From assembly GCF_002844575.1 (NCBI RefSeq), contig NZ_PIQO01000012.1, positions 62,001 to 126,000 of the forward strand: a DNA stretch of 64,000 nt. Reading direction: 5' to 3'. The position numbers and the translations under genes are program-made. Positions within the stretch are counted from its first letter, which is position 1. Each line of letters begins with the position of its first letter. Positions 9,070-16,947 of the stretch are shown here, piece by piece. The DNA is from Heyndrickxia camelliae (GTDB lineage Bacteria; Bacillota; Bacilli; Bacillales; Bacillaceae_C). The notes under the pieces were generated by a model. The model was not told the DNA's origin. It worked only from the letters and a program-made list of their open reading frames with translations, and did no database searches.

Positions 9070-9753
9070 ATGATCCGTGCTGTCTTTTTTGACTTGTACG
9101 AGACTCTTATTACCGAGTGGGAAAATGGGAAAAGAAAAACTACACATAGTATCGAGCAGCTAGGAATACCTGAGGACATCTTCAAGAAAGAATGGAGTGA
9201 CCGTATAGAAAGAAGAATGGATGGAACATTTGAAAATTACCAAAGCGTTTTAAAAGATATTTTACAATCTTTAAAAATGCCTATTGATGAAAAGGTCCTA
9301 AAATTAGTTGAGTTGGGAAGAATAAAGGCAAAATCCATCCCCTTCCAAGATATAAATCAGTCTATTCTTGATGCCTTGTCTCTGTTAAAGGAGATAGGAG
9401 TAAGAATTGGCCTAATTAGTAATTGCACCCCCGAGGAGATAACCGCATGGGAATCTAGCAAACTAGCTAAATTCTTTGATGATGTTATCTTTTCATTCGA
9501 GGCAAAATGTGCAAAACCAGACCCTAAAATTTATCTAACTGCCTGTAAAAATCTCGGGGTGAAACCAAAGGATGCACTGTTCATTGGTGATGGCGGTTCT
9601 AATGAGTTGGTTGGCGCAGCAAAAGTAGGTTTGAATGCTTATCATGCAACATGGTTCCAACCTCAATGGATTATAGAAGATAGAAATTTAGGATTCCCAC
9701 AATTAAAGCACCCTACAGAGATAATAAAATTGATAGAAGGAGAGCTTACATGA
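9070..9753 (+). CDS. HAD-superfamily hydrolase
   Basis: Haloacid dehalogenase-type phosphatase, class IA. Motif I is FFDLYETL (nucleophile Asp near residue 8; the usual second Asp of DxD is Tyr here, DLYET), motif II LISNCTPEE near 117, motif III Lys in AKPDPKIY and motif IV FIGDGGSNELVGA. The Tyr in motif I is tolerated in some HAD proteins but could alter phosphatase chemistry. AGGAGG lies 7 nt before the ATG. It overlaps the next gene by 4 nt. Substrate unknown. Confidence 0.85.
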   Translation: MIRAVFFDLYETLITEWENGKRKTTHSIEQLGIPEDIFKKEWSDRIERRMDGTFENYQSVLKDILQSLKMPIDEKVLKLVELGRIKAKSIPFQDINQSILDALSLLKEIGVRIGLISNCTPEEITAWESSKLAKFFDDVIFSFEAKCAKPDPKIYLTACKNLGVKPKDALFIGDGGSNELVGAAKVGLNAYHATWFQPQWIIEDRNLGFPQLKHPTEIIKLIEGELT

Positions 9754-10508
9754 ACGAAAAGGATTTATTTGACTTATTTGTAACGGAAGCGGAAAAGCCC
9801 TTTTCTGGATGGGATTTTTCCTACGTATCTGATACTGGAAGAATGGCCAGTGAACCAATGCATTGGAATTACACAAGTGAAATTTTAGCAAGCATCCGAA
9901 AAGCAGATTCCCTTCTTGATATGGGAACCGGCGGCGGAGAGTATCTATCAAAATTACAGCCTTTTCCTCGTAGTACGTTTGCAACCGAAGCGTATGAACC
10001 AAATGTTCCAATCGCTCGAAACCGATTAGAACCACTAGGAGTTAAAGTTGTAGAGGTAAACGATGATAATCACTTGCCCTTTGATAATGATCAATTTGAT
10101 CTAATTATTAACAGGCATGAATCCTATTCTGTTTCGGAACTTTACAGAATACTAAAGCCTGGGCATCAGTTTATTACACAACAAGTTGGCGGCAAAGATC
10201 ATATCGATTTAAATGCTGCTTTAGACGCGAATGAAGATAATGGGTACTCCTATTGGAATCTAAATTATGCTGTTCAGGAGTTGGAACGCGCTGGATTTAA
10301 CATCACCAAGAAAATGGAACAATTTCCGTATACCCGATTTTATGATATAGGGGCACTAATCTATTATTTAAAAGCCATCCCCTGGCAAATTTCTGATTTT
10401 ACTGTTCCAAATTATTTTGACAAGCTAGTACAGATTCATCAACATATCCAAGACAAAGGATTTATTGAGTTTAAGGAGCATCGATTTTTTATTATAGCGA
10501 GGAAATAG
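9750..10508 (+). CDS. Class I SAM-dependent methyltransferase
   Basis: A Rossmann-type methyltransferase of 252 residues. The SAM-binding glycine motif is LLDMGTGGGEYL near residue 55, followed by the acidic residue in ATEAYEPN and the motif IV region FDNDQFDLIINRHES. The ATGA overlap with the HAD gene indicates coupled translation. Substrate cannot be deduced; both rRNA and small-molecule methyltransferases look like this. Confidence 0.8.
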   Translation: MNEKDLFDLFVTEAEKPFSGWDFSYVSDTGRMASEPMHWNYTSEILASIRKADSLLDMGTGGGEYLSKLQPFPRSTFATEAYEPNVPIARNRLEPLGVKVVEVNDDNHLPFDNDQFDLIINRHESYSVSELYRILKPGHQFITQQVGGKDHIDLNAALDANEDNGYSYWNLNYAVQELERAGFNITKKMEQFPYTRFYDIGALIYYLKAIPWQISDFTVPNYFDKLVQIHQHIQDKGFIEFKEHRFFIIARK

Positions 10509-10522
10509 ACCTCCAAAATCGA

Positions 10523-10549
10523 AAAACACCATATCTAATGGTGTTTTTT
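10523..10549 (+). terminator. Terminator of the HAD-methyltransferase pair
   Basis: AAAACACCAT pairs with ATGGTGTTTT around a short loop and ends in T6, directly downstream of the methyltransferase. Confidence 0.85.
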
Positions 10550-10650
10550 CCTTTAGAAGAACTCCGAAAAGTTGCCGGAATCTTTCAACTGTTACTAGCT
10601 GCCCCCGAGCTTTGTAGAAAAACCTCCTAACCTCAAAAGGATACGCCAAA

Positions 10651-10691
10651 CAAAAAAACACACGAGTCCTAGCGGAGTCCCCCGTGTGTGT
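10651..10691 (-). terminator. Terminator of the alkaline phosphatase gene
   Basis: On the minus strand ACACACG and CGTGTGT arms (10683-10689 with 10658-10664) form a hairpin followed by a T7 run, about 20 bp past the phosphatase stop codon. Confidence 0.7.
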
Positions 10692-10709
10692 AGCGAATAG
10701 TAATATTCA

Positions 10710-11975
10710 TTACTTATGCTTATCCTTTAACCCCATCGCTTGTTTGACTGCCTCAAAAATATGTGTATTTTCATAGGATCCTGATAATAATTCGGATCCA
10801 GCACCGATTGCGGTCAATGGTACATTGACACCGCCGTGACCTGTTGTGGTCCAATCAATTGTAAATTTATCATTGCTGTTTGCCACTTTAAATGGTCCGT
10901 CCTCTTTAGAAATCCCATCTCCGGATTCGTCTTTATCATTTACTTCTTCAATCGTTAATCCGCCGCATTCATGGTCTGCAACAACCAGTACTAACGTATC
11001 CCGATGTTTTTTAGCATAATCCTTAGCTATTTGAACGGACTTATCCAGTTGTTGCCCAGCTTTAATCATTTTCTCGGCATTATTTTCGTGGGACATTTCA
11101 TCAATCCCCTCTTCTTCTACCATTAAAAAGAAGCCTTTTTTATTAGAAGAAAGAGTGTCAATTGCCTTTTTTGTCATATCAGGCAATGATACAGCCGGAT
11201 TGTAAAGATCGCCCTCTCCCTCCGGTCTTTGTTCAAACATTTCCTCATTCGCGAATAGGCCAAGAAGCTTTTTGCTTTTTGATTTTTTTAGGTCAGCTGC
11301 ATTCGTTACATATTTATATCCAAGACGTTTCGCCTTTTCCACAAGATTTCCTTGCGTTCCTTTACTTTGTTCAGATGGGTCCTTAACCGGATTATCTTCA
11401 AAAGCGCCTGGATTCCCAGCAGGATACCAAAAATCCTCCCCGCCTCCTAAAAGAACATCGACCTTGCTATTTTCCAAATATTGTTTAGCGATATCACTTT
11501 GTTTTGATCGATCTGTCACATGTGCCCCAAAAGCTGCTGGTGTTGCGTCCGTTATTTGACTAGTTGTAACGAGGCCTGTTGATTTACCAGCTTCCTCTGC
11601 CATTTCTAAAACGGTTTTGACAGATTTTTTGTTTCCGTCTACCCCTACTGCTCCATTATAGGTTTTAACTCCAGATGCCATGGCAGTTGCAGCTGCAGCT
11701 GAATCCGTAACAGGAGTGAGAGAACTTGTATGTACTAGACCAGTTACAGGCATGCTATTCATCGCAAGATCACCCTTTAATCCAACTGTAGCCAAGCGGA
11801 TCGCTTCTCGATGTGCTGCCCCCATTCCGTCCCCTACAAAAATAATGACATTTTTTGCTTTTGGTTGAACCTGGCTTTTGTGAGATTCCTTCGCGCTGGC
11901 AAAATGATTGAATCCAATCCCCGACAGTACAGCTAGAGACAATGCAGCATTCACTAATACCCTTTTTTTCCTCAC
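10710..11975 (-). CDS. Secreted alkaline phosphatase (PhoA family)
   Basis: Extracytoplasmic phosphomonoesterase that frees phosphate from organic esters. A basic N-terminus and hydrophobic stretch ending near ASA form a signal peptide. The metal-binding FVGDGMG near residue 48, the active-site Ser in VTDSAAAATAMASG near 92, metal ligands in DHECGG and the His in TGHGGVNVP are all present. The start is chosen as GTG at 11975 because AAGGGAG lies 8 nt upstream; a GTG at 11984 would sit on the ribosome site. About 421 residues, slightly short for the family. PhoP control is plausible. Confidence 0.88.
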   Translation of the reverse strand: MRKKRVLVNAALSLAVLSGIGFNHFASAKESHKSQVQPKAKNVIIFVGDGMGAAHREAIRLATVGLKGDLAMNSMPVTGLVHTSSLTPVTDSAAAATAMASGVKTYNGAVGVDGNKKSVKTVLEMAEEAGKSTGLVTTSQITDATPAAFGAHVTDRSKQSDIAKQYLENSKVDVLLGGGEDFWYPAGNPGAFEDNPVKDPSEQSKGTQGNLVEKAKRLGYKYVTNAADLKKSKSKKLLGLFANEEMFEQRPEGEGDLYNPAVSLPDMTKKAIDTLSSNKKGFFLMVEEEGIDEMSHENNAEKMIKAGQQLDKSVQIAKDYAKKHRDTLVLVVADHECGGLTIEEVNDKDESGDGISKEDGPFKVANSNDKFTIDWTTTGHGGVNVPLTAIGAGSELLSGSYENTHIFEAVKQAMGLKDKHK

Positions 11976-12269
11976 ATCATTCACTCCCTTTATGAAGTTT
12001 GCTTACATCTACCAATATAAAGGGGGAATATTAAGAAAAATTTGTTACTCTGTAAATAACTAGTTAATGATTCATGTCATTCGTGTAACAATTACCAAAT
12101 CATTAGCATGTAAGCATTTATACTTTTATATGCATTTTCTTCCAAAACTTCCATTAATAGCTTTCATCATAAATCATTTTTTTATACAACTGTCATTGAA
12201 ATAGCCAAGCAGTTTTCGTATTAGATCCATGACGCTTTTGTTCCTGATCTCCTTCCAATCCATCAACGA
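11976..12269 (-). promoter_or_regulatory. Phosphatase upstream region with weak PhoP-like repeats
   Basis: On the minus strand, TTACAC, ACATGA, TAACTA and TTACAG follow each other at 11-bp spacing between about 12105 and 12045. Bacillus PhoP boxes are TTAACA-like hexamers with that spacing, so this could be a degenerate PhoP site. Only the first and last hexamers fit well. Nothing else is recognisable in this gap. Confidence 0.3.
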
Positions 12270-13046
12270 TTAATCTTCCTGTATTGCTTCATAGCGCTCA
12301 ATTAATTCATACGGTCTCACCTTAAATGACTCGTAAGGAATGTAATTAGACTGTATCGCATCTAGTAATCTTGTTTTAAAATGTGGGCGTTTTATCCATT
12401 GATCAACATTTTCTTGGTCCACTCTTGTAAAAAGAACATCCTGTGTTTCCCCTTCAGCTGGCCTAGGGGTACCTGATACGTATTCACCACGAAAAACGAT
12501 GCAAAAAATTCTACTCGTTAGGCTTTGATAAATGCCGGTAATCCCATATAGCTTTACTTCCACACCCGTCTCCTCCACAACTTCCCTGCAAATCGCTTCA
12601 TGAAGGGATTCCCCTTCCTCCACTTGACCTCCAGGCATTTCATATGTATCAGAACGATGATAGTTTTTAACTAAAAGAACCTCCCCCTTCTCGTTGGTAA
12701 TATAGGCACTGACCGATACAATATGTTTTGGATCATGATAGTTTCCGGTTGTGGATAAGAATTCTTGAGAGCTTTCAATATACAAATTCCCCAGCTCTTT
12801 TCTTTTTTCTTGGGCTTGTCTATGTCGTTCCGATTCTCGTATTTTTTGTTCAATATTATGATATTGTTCTATACTTTCATATTCCCATATGGCCATAATC
12901 TCATTTTGCTTTTCATTGACCCATCTGCCTACTAATTTTGAACCGTACCTCATTTGGTTGGGGTAAAGATATTGATGAAAGAAATCGGTGAATACCTGAA
13001 CATTTTCTGGTGAGACTTTATATACCTTCTTACGAAATATCGCCAT
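12270..13046 (-). CDS. NIPSNAP-like domain fused to Nudix hydrolase
   Basis: Residues 1-100 resemble a NIPSNAP/ABM dimeric alpha-beta barrel (FTDFFHQYLYPNQMRYGSKL, VNEKQNEIMAIWEYES). Residues 108-230 are a Nudix domain with a complete Nudix box: GGQVEEGESLHEAIC then REVVEETGVEV near residue 140. Nudix enzymes hydrolyse nucleoside diphosphates linked to another moiety; the exact substrate is unknown. GGAGGG lies 5 nt before the ATG. The gene is monocistronic. Confidence 0.82.
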   Translation of the reverse strand: MAIFRKKVYKVSPENVQVFTDFFHQYLYPNQMRYGSKLVGRWVNEKQNEIMAIWEYESIEQYHNIEQKIRESERHRQAQEKRKELGNLYIESSQEFLSTTGNYHDPKHIVSVSAYITNEKGEVLLVKNYHRSDTYEMPGGQVEEGESLHEAICREVVEETGVEVKLYGITGIYQSLTSRIFCIVFRGEYVSGTPRPAEGETQDVLFTRVDQENVDQWIKRPHFKTRLLDAIQSNYIPYESFKVRPYELIERYEAIQED

Positions 13047-13147
13047 TGAACCCTCCTGAAAATTCTGTCATTTTCATGTAATTATATCCAAATTATGCAT
13101 ATTTGTCATTTTCGTTCCAACAATAGCAATACTGTACACAATTTTAA

Positions 13148-13171
13148 AGGGAGTGGAAAGTTCCACTCCCT
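13148..13171 (-). terminator. Bidirectional terminator after doxX
   Basis: AGGGAGTGGAA pairs perfectly with TTCCACTCCCT; on the minus strand it is followed by TTTAAAATT, just past the DoxX stop codon. Confidence 0.7.
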
Positions 13172-13176
13172 AATTA

Positions 13177-13680
13177 TTAATGAACTGAGGCATGATGATG
13201 ACGATTTATTTTCCTGCCTTTTATCCAACTTTTTATCTTCGGTAAAAGGATTCTATCTATTCCATAATAATAACCCGCTGTTCCAGCAGCCATTAGCATC
13301 ATTGCGATTGTATATAAAATTGGATTAGTACTTGTAGTTCCAGCTAGCATAAAGTTTAAATTCATAAATGCACCTGCAATGAGAGCTGGGATGGTAGCAA
13401 TACCAAGAATTAATCCTATACCTACTAACAGTTCACCAATTGGAATCAAGTGATTAAACAACTCTACATTGGGAATTGCAAAGTGCTGTAAGAAATTTGC
13501 GTACCATCCTTGCACTGCAGGATGATCCCCTTTTGCATTTGCTAGAGCTCCTTGCAGGAATCCCATAGCATTAAATCCATGTGTTAACTTTTCCGTTGCA
13601 GCTTCCATCCATTGTAATCCTAGCCAAATCCGTAAAACTGTCCATACTATTGCCATTTTGGGTCCTTTTAACCATTTCAT
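13177..13680 (-). CDS. DoxX-family membrane protein
   Basis: A 167-residue protein with four hydrophobic helices: VWTVLRIWLGLQWMEAATEK near the N-terminus, LFNHLIPIGELLVGIGLILG, IPALIAGAFMNLNFMLAG and ILYTIAMMLMAAGTAGYYYG. The GExxVGxGLxLG and N-LNF-LAG patterns are typical of DoxX/TQO-small-subunit proteins, which sit near quinone or thiol redox chemistry. The tail is His-rich (NRHHHASVH). AGGAG precedes the ATG by 8 nt. Two palindromes upstream fit oxygen or NADH-redox control. Confidence 0.85.
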   Translation of the reverse strand: MKWLKGPKMAIVWTVLRIWLGLQWMEAATEKLTHGFNAMGFLQGALANAKGDHPAVQGWYANFLQHFAIPNVELFNHLIPIGELLVGIGLILGIATIPALIAGAFMNLNFMLAGTTSTNPILYTIAMMLMAAGTAGYYYGIDRILLPKIKSWIKGRKINRHHHASVH

Positions 13681-13697
13681 GACACTATCTCCTTTTG

Positions 13698-13717
13698 TTT
13701 GTGAAGTTATTCACAAA
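13698..13717 (-). promoter_or_regulatory. Fnr- or Rex-type operator upstream of doxX
   Basis: TTTGTGAAGTTATTCACAAA has perfect 8-bp arms. It satisfies both the Bacillus Fnr box (TGTGA-N6-TCACA) and the Rex box (TTGTGAA-N4-TTCACAA). It lies 18 bp before the doxX start, a position suited to repression (Rex) more than to activation (Fnr). Confidence 0.65.
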
Positions 13718-13766
13718 GTGATTTAAAAAAATATAGACATTTTTTTCAAGCCAGCTAGCTTAGGGT

Positions 13767-13796
13767 GAAAGTTTGTGAAATTTTTCACTAACTTTC
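13767..13796 (-). promoter_or_regulatory. Second Fnr/Rex-like palindrome
   Basis: A 30-bp inverted repeat with 14-bp arms and one mismatch: GAAAGTTTGTGAAA (13767-13780) and TTTCACTAACTTTC (13783-13796). Its core TGTGA-N6-TCACT is one base off the Fnr box. It lies about 90 bp upstream of doxX, where an activator could bind. Confidence 0.55.
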
Positions 13797-13883
13797 TATA
13801 TCTATACTATATACGCATTAGAATCGTTTTACAATACCGTTCACAAAATATTCAACAAGATTAACCCCTTGCCACTACTGATA

Positions 13884-13912
13884 TTGAAGATGCTATCCTA
13901 ATATGATAAGAT
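13884..13912 (+). promoter_or_regulatory. Candidate sigma-A promoter for folD leader
   Basis: TTGAAG and TAAGAT are separated by 17 bp, ending about 20 bp upstream of the riboswitch aptamer. TATGAT at 13902 is an alternative -10. Confidence 0.4.
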
Positions 13913-13932
13913 TCAACTATCCAATTGTTTTT

Positions 13933-14010
13933 TAACGCAGTAACTGACGACATACGTGGAATTAACCACATGGGAGCTGTGTTTATTATATAGTCGGGTC
14001 GTCTGGGCAG
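13933..14010 (+). ncRNA. ZTP (pfl) riboswitch aptamer
   Basis: The leader carries conserved pfl-motif blocks in order: ACTGACG (13943), CGTGGAATTAACCACATG (P2 hairpin, GTGG/CCAC), GGGAGC, and after a spacer GTCGGGTCGTCTGGGCAG ending at 14010. AACGCAG (13934-13940) pairs with CTGTGTT (13976-13982) to form P1. These match ZTP riboswitches, which sense the folate-stress alarmone ZTP/ZMP and typically control purine and one-carbon genes. The downstream gene is folD, as expected. Confidence 0.9.
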
Positions 14011-14050
14011 AGATAAGGAGATAACACTATCCTTGTCTCTTTTATTATTT
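14010..14050 (+). terminator. Riboswitch expression-platform terminator
   Basis: GAGATAAGGA (14010-14019) pairs with TCCTTGTCTC (14030-14039), then TTTTATTATTT. Its 5' arm starts at the end of the aptamer's CTGGGCAG, so ligand binding and terminator folding can exclude each other. This implies transcriptional ON control of folD by ZTP. Confidence 0.85.
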
Positions 14051-14066
14051 AAGGGGGCGTTTGAAC

Positions 14067-14912
14067 GTGGAAAATCTAATATTAGATGGAAGAGTTGTAG
14101 CGCAAAATGTGAAAGATCGCTTAAAGGATCGAGTTGCAAATCTAGTCAACAAAGGGGTAACTCCATGCCTTGCTACGATTTTAGTAGGAGATGATCCTTC
14201 TTCTGAAACCTATGTAAGAATGAAGGGAAATGCTTGTGAAAAGCTAGGGATTAAATCACTAAGAATACACCTCCCAAAGGAAACCACTACAGAAGAACTT
14301 TTGACGAAAATTAAAGAATTAAATGAGGACGAAACCGTTCACGGTATTCTTCTCCAACATCCGGTTCCATCTCATATTAACGAACGAAAAGCATTTGAAG
14401 CCATTGATATTCGCAAAGATGTAGATGGTGTAACAAGCTTTGGATACGGCCAAACTGCTTTTGGCTTTGGAAAATACCCTTCCTGCACTCCAGCCGCGAT
14501 TATGGAAATCATGGATTATTACAATATACCAATTGAGGGCAAACATGCTGTAGTCATTGGCAGAAGTCCAATTTTAGGAAAACCAGTTTCTGCTCTACTT
14601 TTAAATAAAAATGCCACTGTTACAACTTGCCACTCTAAGACATCCAACTTGGCAGAGGTTGTTAAATTAGGTGATATTGTGGTGGCAGCTGTAGGAAAAC
14701 CTAATTTTATTCAAGGTGATTGGATAAAAAAAGGCGCAGTTGTATTAGATGCCGGTTATAATAAAGGCAATATTGGCGATGTTGATTACGAGGCATGTCT
14801 CGAAAATGCCAGTGCGATTACACCGGTTCCTGGTGGAGTTGGACCTGTAACTATCTCGATGCTTTTGAAGCATACTGTTGATGCTGCAGAAGAAACTCTT
14901 AATATAAAGTAG
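14067..14912 (+). CDS. folD: FolD bifunctional methylene-THF dehydrogenase/cyclohydrolase
   Basis: Interconverts 5,10-methylene-THF and 10-formyl-THF for purine and formyl-Met synthesis. Signature regions: ETYVRMKGNACEKLGI with the catalytic Lys, GILLQHPVPSHI near residue 95, and the nucleotide-binding VVIGRSPILGKPVSALLL followed by TVTTCHSKT. GTG at 14067 is preferred over TTG at 14061 since AAGGGGG (14051-14057) is 9 nt away; 281 residues. It stands alone under a ZTP riboswitch, so a second, constitutive folD copy elsewhere is possible. Confidence 0.95.
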   Translation: MENLILDGRVVAQNVKDRLKDRVANLVNKGVTPCLATILVGDDPSSETYVRMKGNACEKLGIKSLRIHLPKETTTEELLTKIKELNEDETVHGILLQHPVPSHINERKAFEAIDIRKDVDGVTSFGYGQTAFGFGKYPSCTPAAIMEIMDYYNIPIEGKHAVVIGRSPILGKPVSALLLNKNATVTTCHSKTSNLAEVVKLGDIVVAAVGKPNFIQGDWIKKGAVVLDAGYNKGNIGDVDYEACLENASAITPVPGGVGPVTISMLLKHTVDAAEETLNIK

Positions 14913-14942
14913 TAAGTAAGTAAATAATCCATTTTGACAAGT

Positions 14943-14972
14943 AAAACCCGCCATATGGCGGGTTTTCTTTTT
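14943..14972 (+). terminator. folD terminator
   Basis: AAAACCCGCCATATGGCGGGTTTT is a perfect palindrome followed by CTTTTTT. Confidence 0.9.
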
Positions 14973-15046
14973 TGAGTAATTGCTAAAATAAGTAAAAATT
15001 AACATAAGAATAATGGTGCCATTGCGTTTGTGAAGTTCAAAAACTC

Positions 15047-15520
15047 TTAAAAAGTTACATGAAAATCTGACTTCAATTCTTTTAATAGACTTGGATGTTT
15101 TTTCTTTGATACGTATATTATTTTATTTTCATCTTCACTTTCGAAATGGATACTTCCATCCTCATAAAAGATCATACTGTACATTTCATGGTCCATCTTT
15201 TTTGAATCAGATAAGACAATCATATAATTCCCTTGTTTATTCAATTCTTTGCTCTTATTAATAAACTTTTTATTAGATGGTTTTATGACTTCCATCTTAT
15301 TTACTTTCTTTATAAATGTTTCAATTTCATTTTTATCGGTAATATATTTACTTGTGGACTCACTTGCAGCACCATTTTTATCAACACTTTGAATATATAA
15401 AACAGTATAGTCGTTAATATTTGGTATGTTTATGGAAGAGCTTATTTCCTTATCTCCCATACAACCACTTAAAGAAATAATCAATACTATTAAAACAATA
15501 CTGCATAATATATTTTTCAA
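15047..15520 (-). CDS. Small putative lipoprotein, function unknown
   Basis: 157 residues. The N-terminus (MKNILCSIVLIVLIISLSGC) is a lipoprotein signal peptide with lipobox LSGC, Cys at 20. The mature part is polar, Lys- and Ser-rich, with no family I recognise. The start is TTG with GGAGG 6 nt upstream. It is monocistronic. Confidence 0.7.
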   Translation of the reverse strand: MKNILCSIVLIVLIISLSGCMGDKEISSSINIPNINDYTVLYIQSVDKNGAASESTSKYITDKNEIETFIKKVNKMEVIKPSNKKFINKSKELNKQGNYMIVLSDSKKMDHEMYSMIFYEDGSIHFESEDENKIIYVSKKKHPSLLKELKSDFHVTF

Positions 15521-15750
15521 ATTAATCCTCCTTTTTTATGCTTTTGAAAAGGGATTCGGAAACATATTATGTAATGACTATTTCTCTCATTCCATTCACA
15601 TATTAAATTTCCTCCACAGCCCCACAATTATCATAATTTTAACGATACTATCATATTATTTTATAGAATTAAAATTATTTCCTATGGAGTGAAAAAGAAG
15701 CTTATATGGCTTTAACGTGCCAGCGTAGATATGCCAGAAAGGGGATTAAA

Positions 15751-15933
15751 TTGAAGAAAAAAGAGGTCTTTTTGTTATCATCATTATCATTTTCTTTTGG
15801 AGTAATTATCGGTTTCTTCATTTCACCGGTAAAGAGGGGGATCTATAATATTGCTGGTAATAATATTAAATACCACTACGATGAAAAAGATCCTTCCATA
15901 GGTATTAGTTCTGAAGACCAAGCTAATCAATAA
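15751..15933 (+). CDS. Small YtxH-like membrane protein
   Basis: 60 residues from a TTG start with AAAGGGG 6 nt upstream. One membrane helix (FLLSSLSFSFGVIIGFFISP) is followed by PVKRGIYNIAGNN and a short acidic tail. The helix ending in 'G..IGFFISPVK.G' resembles small YtxH/gas-vesicle-like proteins of bacilli. The longer frame from 15706 lacks a ribosome site. Role unknown. Confidence 0.55.
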   Translation: MKKKEVFLLSSLSFSFGVIIGFFISPVKRGIYNIAGNNIKYHYDEKDPSIGISSEDQANQ

Positions 15934-16325
15934 ATCATAAGATTGCGTAGTAAGAGTATTTTCGATAACACCTCATAAAAAACTACCGATTACTATTCTT
16001 TAATAAAACACCAAAACATAGCCCTTCACTCGATGGGCATCATTTTTTTATTCTTCATCGTCATTGATGCCTGTTTCATGAAGTTTACATTGATTTTTAT
16101 TTTCTTGCGATTGTTCCCATTTCCAATACGGCCCGTATCACTCCAAAATATACAAAGCATCATTTATACCATTTAGCATTATCTAAATCAAGAATAGATA
16201 CATTGGAATTTTATATCTTTGTTAAGAATTTGTGAAAATAAACTGACTATATGGTTTATTTAGATTTTTTATATTATAATAAATTATAGAAAAATAATAT
16301 CGATTTTTTTAGATTGGAGATTGCA
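15934..16325. other. Intergenic region with a terminator and possible operator
   Basis: GCCCTTCACTCGATGGGC then ATCATTTTTTT (16022-16050) is a short terminator for the membrane-protein gene. Further on, AATAAAC (16237) and GTTTATT (16254) form an inverted repeat 10 bp apart, with TATAAT at 16274, upstream of the small FbpB-like gene. A 29-codon minus-strand stretch near 16056-16140 (ending ETGINDDEE) looks protein-like but has no start codon. Confidence 0.45.
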
Positions 16326-16472
16326 ATGAAAACAAGACTTAGAAAACTACACAATGCTAAATCATTCAACTTACATGATTTAATAGATGCAAATAAAAAA
16401 ATGATGGAAAAAGATGCAAAGTTTATTAACGAATTAGAAAAGAAGTTGGATGAAAAATTAGCCAAGTACTAG
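16326..16472 (+). CDS. FbpB-family small basic protein
   Basis: 48 residues, with TTGGAG 6-8 nt before the ATG. After a basic N-terminus (MKTRLRKLHNAKSF) comes NLHDLIDANKKMMEKDAKFI and a charged helix ELEKKLDEKLAKY. This fits the Fur-regulated basic protein B family ('F.eLv..NK..ll.D...ie.iE..ie.K'), small proteins proposed to aid the FsrA iron-sparing RNA in Bacillus. No clear Fur box is visible, so iron control is not shown here. Confidence 0.6.
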   Translation: MKTRLRKLHNAKSFNLHDLIDANKKMMEKDAKFINELEKKLDEKLAKY

Positions 16473-16493
16473 TTAAACATTTGAATGCCCTAA

Positions 16494-16530
16494 CATTTTA
16501 AAGCGGAACAAAATGTCCCGCTTTAAAATG
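16494..16530. terminator. Bidirectional terminator
   Basis: CATTTTAAAGCGG pairs with CCGCTTTAAAATG; it serves the FbpB-like gene on the plus strand and the DUF3892 gene on the minus strand, whose stop codon lies in its right arm. Confidence 0.75.
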
Positions 16531-16837
16531 GAGGCAAGTTGTCTAAATTATTCTCTTCTATCCCATCTGGTTCACTGCGAATAATGTCTCGCCCATATCT
16601 ATGAAACACATCTATATGAGCTATTTTCCCTGCTTTAGCCTCATCCAAAGCAGTGATATAATCCAGCTCACGACCAGTATTCGTTTTAAATGCGATGATA
16701 TCTCCATCATCATTTTTCTTTACCGCCACAATTTCTTCTTTTCCCATTAGATTTTGGCTGTCAGCCTCCATTTTTGCTTGGTTCATGGCTTGTTCCCGAT
16801 ACTCTTGATAGATTTTATCAAAATAATTATCTTCCAT
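16523..16837 (-). CDS. DUF3892 domain-containing protein
   Basis: 104 residues from ATG at 16837, with GGGAGG 6-8 nt upstream. Residues 34-85 (EEIVAVKKNDDGDIIAFKTN then GRELDYITALDEAKAGKIAH) match the DUF3892 pattern, a short beta-rich domain common in Bacillus with no known activity. The tail is acidic. It is monocistronic. Confidence 0.75.
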   Translation of the reverse strand: MEDNYFDKIYQEYREQAMNQAKMEADSQNLMGKEEIVAVKKNDDGDIIAFKTNTGRELDYITALDEAKAGKIAHIDVFHRYGRDIIRSEPDGIEENNLDNLPPF

Positions 16838-16947
16838 GATAATACCTCCCTTTTTATTCTTCATCGTTTGAGAGTATATTATGTACAAGCTACACTATTG
16901 TCATTCCTACCCCACTTGTGTGAAAATTACAAAAAGGGAGTGATATG

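Noticed and set aside
13933-14050. THF or purine riboswitch instead of ZTP
   Set aside because: The CGTGG-AATTAA-CCAC hairpin plus the distal CTGGGCA block are specific to the pfl/ZTP class.
16274-16465. Minus-strand frame opposite the FbpB-like gene
   Set aside because: No ribosome site; it is the complement of a better-supported gene.
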